Below are positions 51,299 to 60,074 of a stretch of 64,000 nucleotides of DNA, in pieces. How positions within the stretch are numbered: position 1 is the first letter of the stretch; each line of letters opens with the position of its first letter. The notes under the pieces were generated by a model that was not told the DNA's origin, made no database searches, and saw only the letters and a program-made list of their open reading frames with translations. This DNA comes from Candidatus Planktophila sulfonica (GTDB taxonomy: Bacteria > Actinomycetota > Actinomycetes > Nanopelagicales > Nanopelagicaceae), in NCBI RefSeq assembly GCF_002288065.1, contig NZ_CP016773.1, forward strand, positions 1,178,001-1,242,000. The letters run 5' to 3'. Position numbers and translations under genes: made by a program.

Positions 51299-52543
51299 TT
51301 AATTGCCCTTCTCGGCGACCGACGCATTAAGCGCGATATCAGAGCGGTAGAACGATCCTTCTAGTTCAATCTGCGAGATTGCGCGATATGCGCGGTCGCG
51401 CGCTTCGGTTAAATCAGCGCCTGTTCCGGTGACCGTTAAGACTCGGCCGCCCGTTGAAAGTAGTGCACCGCTGCTATCGCTTGTGCCTGCATGAAATACC
51501 TGTGATTTATCAATGGCGGGAATTGATGAAATAGCAGCGCCAGTCTTTGGTGATTCTGGGTATCCCTGAGCCGCGAGAACGACAGTGACGGCGCTTTCAT
51601 CGCGCCAGTGAAGAACTGCGTCATCCAAACTATCTGTTGCAGCGTTATAGAGAAGGGTTGCCAGCGGAGTAATAAGTCGTGGAATCAGAACTTGAGTCTC
51701 TGGATCACCAAAGCGCGCGTTAAATTCAATGACGCGAATTCCATCATCGGTGAGTGCAAGACCTGCATAGAGAAGACCTACAAATGGAGTTCCACGAGCA
51801 GCCATCTCGGCAATCATGGGAGCTAAGACTTTTTCATATGTCTCTTCGACGATGTCATCCGGTGCCCATGGAAGTGGCGAGTAAGCACCCATGCCACCAG
51901 TGTTTGGTCCTTCGTCGCCATCGTATGCACGTTTGAAATCTTGAGCTGGTTGCATCGGCAAAATATTGCGGCCATCAGAAATTCCAAAGAGTGAAATTTC
52001 TGGACCTGCAAGATATTCCTCGATGACAACCCGTGAACATGCAAGCGCATGATCGAGTGCTGCTTGGCGATCATTTGTAACGACAACACCTTTACCTGCA
52101 GCAAGGCCATCATCTTTCACAACGTATGGAGCACCGAAGGTGTCGAGCGCCATTTCAATTTCTGATTGTTCGGTGCAAGTGAAGCTGCGCGCTGTTGGAA
52201 CTCCGGCATCGCGCATTACTTTCTTAGCAAAATCTTTTGAGCCTTCGAGTTGTGCAGCTGCCTTTGATGGGCCAAATACTGCAAAGCCAGCGTCACGCAG
52301 TGCATCAGATACCCCATTTACCAAAGGCACTTCAGGGCCTACGACAACAAGATCGACTGCTAATTGCTGTGCGAGTTTGAGGATTGCGTTGTTATCTGTA
52401 ATTGCAACAGGGTGAAGAGTTGCAAGGGATGCAATACCTGGATTTCCAGGAGCTGCATGAAGTTCAGTGCAACTTTTATCTGCTCTTAGCCCTAGTGCGA
52501 GTGCGTGCTCACGACCGCCGCTACCGACTAGGAGGATTTTCAT
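51299..52543 (-). CDS. purD: Phosphoribosylamine-glycine ligase
   Basis: It catalyses the second purine step. The 414-residue ATP-grasp enzyme starts KILLVGSGGREHALALGL and has VVGPEVPLVNG, YVVKDDGLAAGKGVVV, the GDEGPNTGGMGAYSP loop, and IRVIEFNARFGDPETQVLIPRL with the metal-binding Glu and Asn. It lies 3 bp downstream of purA. Confidence 0.97.
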   Translation of the reverse strand: MKILLVGSGGREHALALGLRADKSCTELHAAPGNPGIASLATLHPVAITDNNAILKLAQQLAVDLVVVGPEVPLVNGVSDALRDAGFAVFGPSKAAAQLEGSKDFAKKVMRDAGVPTARSFTCTEQSEIEMALDTFGAPYVVKDDGLAAGKGVVVTNDRQAALDHALACSRVVIEEYLAGPEISLFGISDGRNILPMQPAQDFKRAYDGDEGPNTGGMGAYSPLPWAPDDIVEETYEKVLAPMIAEMAARGTPFVGLLYAGLALTDDGIRVIEFNARFGDPETQVLIPRLITPLATLLYNAATDSLDDAVLHWRDESAVTVVLAAQGYPESPKTGAAISSIPAIDKSQVFHAGTSDSSGALLSTGGRVLTVTGTGADLTEARDRAYRAISQIELEGSFYRSDIALNASVAEKGN

Positions 52544-52546
52544 GGC

Positions 52547-53854
<1,308 letters not shown>

Positions 53855-53858
53855 TTAA

Positions 53859-54893
53859 TTACTTAAGAAGTGATGTGCCAGTTGAACGAAGATCTTCGCA
53901 AGCAACGCCAACACGTGCAGCGATTCCTGCTTCAGCAGCCTTGCCCCACGCACGTGGATCGTAAGCCTTCTTATTTCCAACTTCGCCGTCAATCTTGAGA
54001 ACGCCGTCGTAGTTCTTGAAGATGTGATCAACAACTGGACGTGTAAATGCGTACTGAGTATCAGTATCGATATTCATCTTAATTACGCCGTAATCAAGTG
54101 ATTCGCGGATTTCAGTAAGAAGTGAGCCTGAACCACCGTGGAATACGAGATCCATTGGCTTGCTTCCTGCTGGAAGACCGAGCTTTGCAGCTACTGCATC
54201 CTGAAGTGTCTTAAGAATCTTTGGCTGAAGAACAACGTTTCCTGGCTTGTAAACACCGTGAACGTTTCCGAATGTTGCTGCCACCATGTAGCGAGCATTT
54301 GCATCGTGTCCAAGTGTTTCAATTGTAAGAAGTGCATCTTCAGGTGTTGAGTAAAGCTTTGCATCGTGCTTTGCCTCGATGCCATCTTCTTCTCCACCGA
54401 CAACGCCGATTTCGATTTCAAGAACTGTGCGAGCTGCAACTGACTTATCGAGAAGTTCGCGAGCAACCTTCATGTTCTCTGGCATATCAACAGCTGATCC
54501 ATCCCACATATGTGAGTTGAATAGAGGCTGCTTGCCTTCCTTAACGCGCTGCGCTCCGATTTCGAGAAGTGGACGCATGAAACCGTCGAGCTTCTCCTTT
54601 GGGCAGTGGTCAGTGTGGATACCAATGTTGACGTTGTAATTCTTTGCAACAACGTGTGCGAATTCTGCGAGCGCTACTGCGCCATCGACCATGTGCTTAA
54701 CAGTTGAGCCTGATGCGTATTCAGCGCCACCCCAAGAAAATTGGATGATTCCATCTGATTCTGCTTCAGCGAATCCACGGATCGCACCAATAATGGTCTG
54801 CGAAGATGAAACGTTGATTGCTGGGTATGCGAATGCTCCGGCCTTAGCGCGGTCCAACATTGCTGCATAAACTTCAGGGGTTGCTATTGGCAT
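53859..54893 (-). CDS. fba: Class II fructose-bisphosphate aldolase
   Basis: This zinc-dependent aldolase of glycolysis and gluconeogenesis is 344 residues long from the ATG at 54893, preceded by GGGAGT 4-5 nt upstream; a TTG at 54905 would add four residues without support. Family motifs are FAYPAINVSSSQTIIGAI, GIHTDHCPKEKLDGF (zinc ligand His), EIEIGVVGGEEDGIE, VAATFGNVHGVYKPGN and DLVFHGGSGS with a zinc-binding His and phosphate-binding Gly-Ser. It belongs to the longer E. coli/actinobacterial type A. Confidence 0.95.
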   Translation of the reverse strand: MPIATPEVYAAMLDRAKAGAFAYPAINVSSSQTIIGAIRGFAEAESDGIIQFSWGGAEYASGSTVKHMVDGAVALAEFAHVVAKNYNVNIGIHTDHCPKEKLDGFMRPLLEIGAQRVKEGKQPLFNSHMWDGSAVDMPENMKVARELLDKSVAARTVLEIEIGVVGGEEDGIEAKHDAKLYSTPEDALLTIETLGHDANARYMVAATFGNVHGVYKPGNVVLQPKILKTLQDAVAAKLGLPAGSKPMDLVFHGGSGSLLTEIRESLDYGVIKMNIDTDTQYAFTRPVVDHIFKNYDGVLKIDGEVGNKKAYDPRAWGKAAEAGIAARVGVACEDLRSTGTSLLK

Positions 54894-54988
54894 TGTGACT
54901 CCCAAATCAGTGACTAGAACTGGTGTAAACGCTCTTGACGCACCATTGGGTCTAAGTGAGGCTTACGCCTAATCCAACCACCTACCCC

Positions 54989-55020
54989 CGCGTATGAAAA
55001 ATCGGCACACTCAATACGCG
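54989..55020. repeat. Inverted repeat between fba and the small peptide gene
   Basis: CGCGTAT (54989-54995) and ATACGCG (55014-55020) are perfect 7-bp inverted repeats with an 18-nt loop. It touches the next hairpin (55021-55033). It may be a terminator for the small peptide transcript or an operator; no clear U tract on the minus strand. Confidence 0.4.
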
Positions 55021-55037
55021 AGGGCGCAGCCCTTTTT
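55021..55037 (+). terminator. Terminator-like hairpin on the plus strand between fba and the peptide gene
   Basis: AGGGC-GCA-GCCCT followed by TTTT forms a short but GC-rich terminator-like structure for plus-strand transcription, though no plus-strand gene is annotated upstream. It could end a small RNA or antisense transcript starting in 54906-55010. Confidence 0.35.
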
Positions 55038-55052
55038 GGCCGCTGGGCTGGC

Positions 55053-55154
55053 CTACGGGTGGAGGTACTTCTGCAGGAAGGCTATGAAGCCTGCGAGTAG
55101 GGCTGGGTTGCTCAAGACCTTGAGCAAGATCGTCAAGAATGCTGCGATTGTCAT
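55053..55154 (-). CDS. Small hydrophobic peptide gene (33 residues), unknown
   Basis: An ATG at 55154 is preceded by a strong AAAGGAGAG Shine-Dalgarno sequence. The frame encodes 33 residues: MTIAAFLTILLKVL, then SNPALLAGFIAFL, then QKYLHP and a TAG. It is almost wholly hydrophobic with two Lys and no acidic residue, able to form one membrane helix or an amphipathic helix with a Pro kink. This recalls type I toxin peptides, small membrane regulators and cytolytic-like peptides, but I recognise no family. It lies 159 bp upstream of fba on the same strand and is divergent from acs. The Shine-Dalgarno quality makes a real gene likely; function is open. Confidence 0.5.
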   Translation of the reverse strand: MTIAAFLTILLKVLSNPALLAGFIAFLQKYLHP

Positions 55155-55209
55155 CTCTCTCCTTTCATATTTTCCTATTTCAAGGCGCGAAGTATCTGCA
55201 GAAATCGAA

Positions 55210-55225
55210 ATGAACAAATGAACAA
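55210..55225. repeat. Tandem 8-bp direct repeat in the acs/peptide divergent region
   Basis: ATGAACAA occurs twice in a row (55210-55217 and 55218-55225), upstream of both the small peptide gene and acs. It could be a binding site for a regulator; no function is established. Confidence 0.35.
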
Positions 55226-55258
55226 AATCAATCACTGTTGATAAATCAGAGTGGGCGG

Positions 55259-55264
55259 TAATCT
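55259..55264 (+). promoter_or_regulatory. Candidate leaderless -10 box of acs
   Basis: TAATCT lies 7 nt before the ATG at 55272; no Shine-Dalgarno site is seen. Confidence 0.42.
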
Positions 55265-55271
55265 CACCTAC

Positions 55272-57230
55272 ATGACTTCTGACTCGATTGAGAATCTCTC
55301 CACAGAGAGCCGCACCTTTGCGCCTTCTCCTGAATTCACTGCACAAGCAAATGCGCAAGCAGGTCTTTACGGTGAAGCAGATAAAGATCGTTTAGCTTTC
55401 TGGGATCAACAAGCTGAAGCGCTGATCTGGGAGAAGAAGTGGGATAAGACCCTCGAGTGGGAATCACCATATGCAAAGTGGTTTGTCGGCGGAAAACTCA
55501 ATACAACAGTTTCAGCGCTAGATCGTCACGTTACTGAAGGTCACGGCGGCAGAATCGCTTTTCACTTTGAAGGTGAGCCAGGAGATACGCGCACAATTTC
55601 TTATGCACAACTCCTTACCGATGTCAGCAAGGCAGCAAATGCACTGACTTCGATCGGAATAAATGCTGGCGATCGCGTTGCGATTTATATGCCGCTTATT
55701 CCTGAAGCAGTGGTCGCAATGCTTGCCTGTGCCCGTATCGGTGCAATTCACTCTGTTGTATTTGGTGGATTCTCTGCAGACGCTCTTCTTTCAAGAATTC
55801 AAGATGCAGATGCGAAGTTGGTAATCACTGCAGATGGTGGGTTTAGAAAGGGCGCTGCATTTGCGCTCAAGCCTGCAGTCGATGAAGCGCTCAAGGGCGA
55901 AACAAACGTTGCGCAAGTACTTGTTGTGCAGCGCACCGGTCAAGAAACTGCCTGGGTCGAAGGTCGCGACTTGTGGTGGCACGATGTTGTTGATCCACAG
56001 CACTCAACACATACCCCCGAATACTTCGATAGCGAGCACCCACTCTTTATCTTGTACACATCAGGTACAACGGCGAAACCAAAGGGAATTTTCCACACAA
56101 CGGCTGGTTATTTAACGCAGGTCGCTTACACACATAAGGTCGTCTTCGACATCAAACCAAAGACAGATGTGTACTGGTGTACTGCAGATGTTGGCTGGAT
56201 TACTGGCCACTCATACATGGTTTACGGCCCGCTTATTAACGGCGCAACTCAAGTTATCTACGAAGGCACACCTGATACTCCGCATAAAGGACGCATGTTC
56301 GAGATCATCGAAAAGTATGGCGTCACAATTTTGTATACAGCTCCAACACTGATTCGCACATGGATGAAGTGGGGAGATGAATTTCCAAATCAATTTAATC
56401 TCTCATCACTTCGACTTCTTGGCTCCGTTGGAGAACCAATTAACCCTGAAGCGTGGATCTGGTATCGCCACGTTATTGGTGGAGGCAATTGCCCAATCGT
56501 TGACACATGGTGGCAGACAGAAACGGGCGCAATCATGATTTCACCCCTGCCCGGTGTCACTGCTACAAAGCCAGGATCTGCGATGAAACCAATTCCTGGA
56601 ATCAGTGCAAAGGTCGTCGACGATAAAGGCGTTCCTGTTCCAAATGGACATGGTGGATTCCTTATTCTTGATCAACCTTGGCCATCAATGTTGCGCGGCG
56701 TGTGGGGCGAAGATGAACGCTACAAAGAGACTTATTGGTCGCGCTTTCCTGGAATTTACTTCGCAGGAGATGGTGCAAAACTCGATGAAGATGGCGCAAT
56801 CTGGTTGATGGGTCGCGTTGATGATGTCATGAACGTTTCAGGTCACCGTATTTCAACAACCGAAGTTGAATCAGCGCTTGTTTCTCATGAAGCTGTTGCA
56901 GAAGCTGCCGTAGTTGGAGCAGCTGATCCACTTACCGGTCAAGGAATTGTTGCTTTCGTAATTTTGCGCGGTGGCGTTGAACATGCAGATGGCGATGTTT
57001 TGATCAAAGAACTTCGTAACCATGTGGCTAAAGAGATTGGCGCAATCGCAAAGCCGCGCCAAATCATGGTTGTAAACGAGCTACCTAAGACCCGAAGCGG
57101 CAAGATCATGCGTAGATTGCTGAAAGATGTTGCCGAAAACCGCGCAGTGGGCGATGCAACTACTTTGGCAGATCCGAATGTGATGAAGCTGATTTCAGAA
57201 GGTTTGAAATCTTCTAAAGACGAGGATTAG
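55272..57230 (+). CDS. acs: Acetyl-CoA synthetase
   Basis: It activates acetate to acetyl-CoA through acetyl-AMP. It has 652 residues from the ATG at 55272 (MTSDSIENLST); a frame to 55251 exists but TAATCT upstream fits the later start. Motifs: IYMPLIPEAVVAMLACARIGAIHSVVFGGFS (partly), P-loop YTSGTTAKPKGI, TWWQTETGAIMISPLPG, YFAGDGAKLDEDG, MGRVDDVMNVSGHRISTTE and the catalytic, acetylation-controlled Lys in LPKTRSGKIMRRLLKD. This is the standard full-length AMP-forming enzyme. Its 3' end overlaps cvpA by 17 bp. The acs-cvpA-tlpA-nth-crp neighbourhood matches that of mycobacteria. Confidence 0.96.
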   Translation: MTSDSIENLSTESRTFAPSPEFTAQANAQAGLYGEADKDRLAFWDQQAEALIWEKKWDKTLEWESPYAKWFVGGKLNTTVSALDRHVTEGHGGRIAFHFEGEPGDTRTISYAQLLTDVSKAANALTSIGINAGDRVAIYMPLIPEAVVAMLACARIGAIHSVVFGGFSADALLSRIQDADAKLVITADGGFRKGAAFALKPAVDEALKGETNVAQVLVVQRTGQETAWVEGRDLWWHDVVDPQHSTHTPEYFDSEHPLFILYTSGTTAKPKGIFHTTAGYLTQVAYTHKVVFDIKPKTDVYWCTADVGWITGHSYMVYGPLINGATQVIYEGTPDTPHKGRMFEIIEKYGVTILYTAPTLIRTWMKWGDEFPNQFNLSSLRLLGSVGEPINPEAWIWYRHVIGGGNCPIVDTWWQTETGAIMISPLPGVTATKPGSAMKPIPGISAKVVDDKGVPVPNGHGGFLILDQPWPSMLRGVWGEDERYKETYWSRFPGIYFAGDGAKLDEDGAIWLMGRVDDVMNVSGHRISTTEVESALVSHEAVAEAAVVGAADPLTGQGIVAFVILRGGVEHADGDVLIKELRNHVAKEIGAIAKPRQIMVVNELPKTRSGKIMRRLLKDVAENRAVGDATTLADPNVMKLISEGLKSSKDED

Positions 57231-57684
57231 AGAGCGCCTTTTCCACTTCGCGGCGAATATCTGCAATGACTCCGGGTGCATGTTTATTCACCTGGAGGTA
57301 GAACTCGCTTTCAGAGACTGCATTCTGTCCTGCGCTCCATGGCGCCCACAACAGAATTGTTCCGATCACGTAGAAGAGAAGAACGTACTTTCCTACTTCA
57401 AGTACTGCGCCCAATGCGGAATCGATCAGACGCAGTGGCCCGCGAATCAAGGTGAGCTTCAAGGTCTTCGCTAACTGTGTTCCAACCCAAGCTGCTGCAT
57501 ATGCACCAAAAATAATTGCCACGATGAGCCAGCCGCTCTGGTCATATTTCACAACGAAGTACATCGCAGCAACTCCGCCAGCGATAAAGAAGGCAGTGCG
57601 AAGAATCGTTGTCAGAAGCCCATTTTTATATCCATTGAAAAGTGCTCCAACAAAGATCAGCGCAACAATTACATCAAAGATCAT
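57214..57684 (-). CDS. CvpA-family membrane protein (stand-alone; MarP position)
   Basis: The 156-residue protein has four transmembrane helices: MIFDVIVALIFVGALFNGYKNG with the typical CvpA GYKNGL turn, then a helix near TAFFIAGGVAAMYFVV, LIVAIIFGAYAAAWVGTQLA, and a last helix around VGKYVLLFYVIGTILLW, with GPLRLIDSALGAVLEVGK before it. In mycobacteria the gene at this place (Rv3671c, MarP) carries the same membrane domain fused to an extracytoplasmic serine protease; here the protease part is absent. It overlaps tlpA by 4 bases. Confidence 0.85.
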   Translation of the reverse strand: MIFDVIVALIFVGALFNGYKNGLLTTILRTAFFIAGGVAAMYFVVKYDQSGWLIVAIIFGAYAAAWVGTQLAKTLKLTLIRGPLRLIDSALGAVLEVGKYVLLFYVIGTILLWAPWSAGQNAVSESEFYLQVNKHAPGVIADIRREVEKALSNPRL

Positions 57685-58205
57685 TTCACTCCTAAGTACT
57701 TAATTGTCGCCATTTCAATTTCCTCAAGAGATTTAAATGGACCGAACTTCTTATAGGCAACTCTGCCCGAAGAATCGATAAACCAAGTAACAGGCACGCC
57801 CATGCCAAAAGTTTCACGGGTGGATCCATCTGCGTCATAGAGAATCGGCCACGTAATGCCATGGGTTTCTACAAACTTCTTAACTACTGCAGGGCTCTTC
57901 TCTTCTACTGCAATACCAATCACCTTCGCGCCCTTTGGATGTTGAGCCAAGTAATGCGCAAGGTGTGGAAGTTCCTGGCGGCAAGGCTTGCACCACGTTC
58001 CCCACACATTGACTATCGCTGGACCGCGAATTGCACTGACTGCAGCCCCTTCGCCCCCACCAAGACATTCAAGTGGCGCATCAGTACTTGGGCTTACCCG
58101 AATTGATTCGCATGAAACAACTTCGCCTTTCACCGGAATTGGTTCGGTAAGTGAACAACTCGTAAGTGTGGCGACCGAAAGGAAAGTCGCTAAGAATTTC
58201 TTCAT
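57681..58205 (-). CDS. TlpA-family thiol-disulfide oxidoreductase, lipoprotein
   Basis: The 174-residue product begins with a lipoprotein signal (MKKFLATFLSVATLTSC, lipobox LTSC, lipidated Cys17). The thioredoxin-like domain has the WCKPC active site at residues 71-75 (VWGTWCKPCRQELPHL) and the VPVTWFIDSSGRVAYK cis-proline region. It should keep extracytoplasmic protein thiols or apocytochrome Cys reduced, as in TlpA/ResA, with unknown partner. Two extra Cys (32, 47) are present in the mature part. It overlaps cvpA and nth by 4 bases each, so a DNA repair enzyme, a thiol-redox lipoprotein and a CvpA protein share one operon. Confidence 0.9.
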   Translation of the reverse strand: MKKFLATFLSVATLTSCSLTEPIPVKGEVVSCESIRVSPSTDAPLECLGGGEGAAVSAIRGPAIVNVWGTWCKPCRQELPHLAHYLAQHPKGAKVIGIAVEEKSPAVVKKFVETHGITWPILYDADGSTRETFGMGVPVTWFIDSSGRVAYKKFGPFKSLEEIEMATIKYLGVK

Positions 58206-58900
58206 CGGAAATCCTTATCTGTCTTCACAAGCAGCTTGGCTTTCTCTTTATCCATCTCACCGATGCCTACCGAAGGACAGATCTTTGCGAGAGGACAGGC
58301 GCCACATGCAGGTTTACGTGAATGACAGATGCGACGGCCATGCCAAATCATTCGCTGCGAGAGATTGGTCCACTCTTTCTGCGGAATGAGTTTTCCGACT
58401 TCATGTTCAACTTTTACAGGATCCATTGATTTGGACCATTCGAAACGGCGAGAGAGTCGTCCGAAGTGCGTATCGACTGTAATTCCTGGAATATCAAAGG
58501 CATGTCCTAAAACTACATTTGCAGTTTTACGGCCAACTCCGGGCAAAGTAATTAACTCTTCAAGAGTTGCAGGCACATGATCATCAAATTCTTCAACTAA
58601 CTTAATTCCGATACCTTTGAGATGGCGTGCTTTCACATGATGGAAACCAGCTGAGAAAATAAATTCTTCGATCTCCGCAAGGGGCGCCTTTGCATAATCT
58701 TTTGGCTTCTTATACTTCTTAAAGAGCGCAGGCGTAATGGCGTTAACTCTCTTATCTGTGCACTGTGCTGAAAGCACAACTGCAACGAGGAGTTCGAGAG
58801 GATTCTTAAAATCTAGCTCACAGCGAATATCGGGGTAGGCCTTGGTCAAAATTCGATAGATAGCCCTTGCTTCTCTTCGAGTTTCGCTATCGACGGCCAT
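58202..58900 (-). CDS. nth: Endonuclease III
   Basis: Nth is a bifunctional glycosylase/AP lyase for oxidised pyrimidines. The 232-residue product has VAVVLSAQCTDKRVN near the start, the HhH motif with catalytic Lys downstream of LPGVGRKTANVVLGHAF, catalytic Asp in ITVDTHFGRLSRR, and the [4Fe-4S] loop CHSRKPACGACPLAKIC (C-X6-C-X2-C-X5-C). A TAGTTT hexamer exactly 6 nt before the ATG overlaps the -10 box of divergent crp. The operon is nth-tlpA-cvpA. Confidence 0.96.
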   Translation of the reverse strand: MAVDSETRREARAIYRILTKAYPDIRCELDFKNPLELLVAVVLSAQCTDKRVNAITPALFKKYKKPKDYAKAPLAEIEEFIFSAGFHHVKARHLKGIGIKLVEEFDDHVPATLEELITLPGVGRKTANVVLGHAFDIPGITVDTHFGRLSRRFEWSKSMDPVKVEHEVGKLIPQKEWTNLSQRMIWHGRRICHSRKPACGACPLAKICPSVGIGEMDKEKAKLLVKTDKDFR

Positions 58901-58905
58901 ACGAG

Positions 58906-58911
58906 TAAACT
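58906..58911 (+). promoter_or_regulatory. Leaderless -10 box of the crp gene
   Basis: TAAACT lies exactly 6 nt before the GTG at 58918. It is nearly coincident with the nth -10 box on the other strand. Confidence 0.5.
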
Positions 58912-58912
58912 A
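58907..58912 (-). promoter_or_regulatory. Leaderless -10 box of nth
   Basis: Minus-strand TAGTTT lies exactly 6 nt before the nth ATG at 58900. It overlaps the crp -10 box by five bases, so RNA polymerase cannot open both promoters at once. Confidence 0.5.
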
Positions 58913-58917
58913 CCGAC

Positions 58918-59601
58918 GTGCCTCAAGAAGATGAAGTCGTAAGACGCGCCCCTCTCTTTACCGCCCTTGACGATGCGCAAGCGGCGTCTCTGCGCACCTC
59001 AATGGATTCAGTAAAGATCAGCAAGGGCGGAATTCTCTTCAAAGAAGGCGATGAAGGCGAGCACGTCTACGTAATCCTCGAAGGAAAGCTCAAGCTTGGA
59101 ACTTCCAGCGGCGATGGACGCGAAAACCTTCTCTCAATTCTCGGACCCGGTGAAATGTTCGGCGAACTTTCACTCTTCGATCCAGGCCCACGTACTTCAA
59201 CTGCAACAGCAGTTACCGATGCAAAGCTTCTATCTCTTAGCCACGAGAAGTTAATTCCTTGGCTTAAGGGAAATCCAGAAGTTTCACTTCATCTTTTGGC
59301 TCGTCTTGCTCAGCGCCTACGTCGCACAAATGAAGCAGTGGGCGATCTCGTATTTTCAGATGTTCCTGGCCGCGTTGCTAAGGCGCTCATGGATCTTGGA
59401 ACTCGCTTTGGCAAGAAGACTGATGACGGTCTCTTTGTTCACCACGACCTTACGCAAGAAGAGCTTGCTCAACTTGTTGGCGCATCACGCGAAACTGTAA
59501 ATAAAGCTCTCGCTGATTTTGCAGGTCGCGGATGGCTCAAGCTCGATGGTCGCGCTGTATTAATTACAGATATTGAGCGCCTCGAAAAGCGCGGGAAGTA
59601 A
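58918..59601 (+). CDS. crp: Crp/Fnr-family transcription regulator (actinobacterial CRP/GlxR type)
   Basis: The 227-residue protein has an N-terminal cyclic-nucleotide-binding domain (FKEGDEGEHVYVILEGKLKL, and the phosphate-binding cassette GEMFGELSLFDPGPRTSTATAVTD in part), a dimerisation helix around residues 110-140 and a winged helix domain with recognition helix LTQEELAQLVGASRETVNKALADF. The start is a GTG with TAAACT 6 nt upstream. The synteny with nth fixes it as the GlxR/Crp orthologue, a global regulator of carbon metabolism in related genera. The RTSTA segment in the binding cassette is consistent with cAMP, but ligand binding is inference. Confidence 0.92.
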   Translation: MPQEDEVVRRAPLFTALDDAQAASLRTSMDSVKISKGGILFKEGDEGEHVYVILEGKLKLGTSSGDGRENLLSILGPGEMFGELSLFDPGPRTSTATAVTDAKLLSLSHEKLIPWLKGNPEVSLHLLARLAQRLRRTNEAVGDLVFSDVPGRVAKALMDLGTRFGKKTDDGLFVHHDLTQEELAQLVGASRETVNKALADFAGRGWLKLDGRAVLITDIERLEKRGK

Positions 59602-59619
59602 TTCCTTAAAAGGAATTAC
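59598..59619. terminator. Perfect inverted repeat between convergent crp and ridA
   Basis: GTAATTCCTT and AAGGAATTAC are 10-bp perfect inverted repeats with a 2-nt centre. They include the crp stop codon and the ridA stop codon. Its AT-rich stem and lack of a U tract make strong factor-independent termination doubtful; it may act in both directions. Confidence 0.45.
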
Positions 59620-60074
59620 TTAACCTCGACTGTCAGTTCAACTTCGACAGGTGAGTTAAGAGGAAGTTCAGCAACACCAAGTGCACTTCGTGCAGCAACT
59701 CCAGCGTCTCCCCAGATATGCATAAAGAGCTCTGATGCTCCATTTGCAACTGCTGGCTGAGAGATAAACCCTGGTGCACCGTTTACATAACAGACGATGC
59801 GAACAACCTTGACGATTGAATCTACTGGAGCAACGAGTTCAACTGCAGAGAGTGCGTTAAGCGCACAGATCTTTGCGAGTTCGTAAGCCTCTTCAACTGT
59901 TACATCTGCGCCGACTTTTCCAGTCTTTGCGATTGCGCCATCAACCATAGGAAGTTGGCCAGCAGTAAAGACGATATTGCCGGTACGAACTGCAGGAACA
60001 TATGCAGCTAGCGGCTTTGATGAAACTGGAAGTACTAAGCCCTTTTCAGCGAGCTTTGCGCGAACATCAGTCAT
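59616..60074 (-). CDS. RidA/YjgF-family reactive intermediate deaminase
   Basis: RidA enzymes hydrolyse reactive enamine/imine intermediates from PLP enzymes. The 152-residue protein shows the TAGQLPMVDGAIAKTG and YELAKICALNALSAVE blocks and a VKVVRIVCYVNGAPGFISQ stretch, then NGASELFMHIWGDAGVAARSALGV (quoted in part), with the Arg of the active site in AARSALG and a family Gly-rich end. The subgroup is the longer RidA-like type of actinobacteria (Rv3678c position). Its ATG overlaps the DUF4177 stop as TAATG, so the two are likely coupled. Confidence 0.9.
   Translation of the reverse strand: MTDVRAKLAEKGLVLPVSSKPLAAYVPAVRTGNIVFTAGQLPMVDGAIAKTGKVGADVTVEEAYELAKICALNALSAVELVAPVDSIVKVVRIVCYVNGAPGFISQPAVANGASELFMHIWGDAGVAARSALGVAELPLNSPVEVELTVEVK

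Noticed and set aside
54994-55221. 75-residue plus-strand frame over the small peptide gene
   Set aside because: No Shine-Dalgarno site and no TAnnnT box at the right spacing; the opposite strand has a much better start.
55251-55271. Crp/GlxR site upstream of acs (GTGGG...CTCAC)
   Set aside because: The half sites are one base too far apart and the left half is GTGGG, not GTGA; not a convincing TGTGA-N6-TCACA box.
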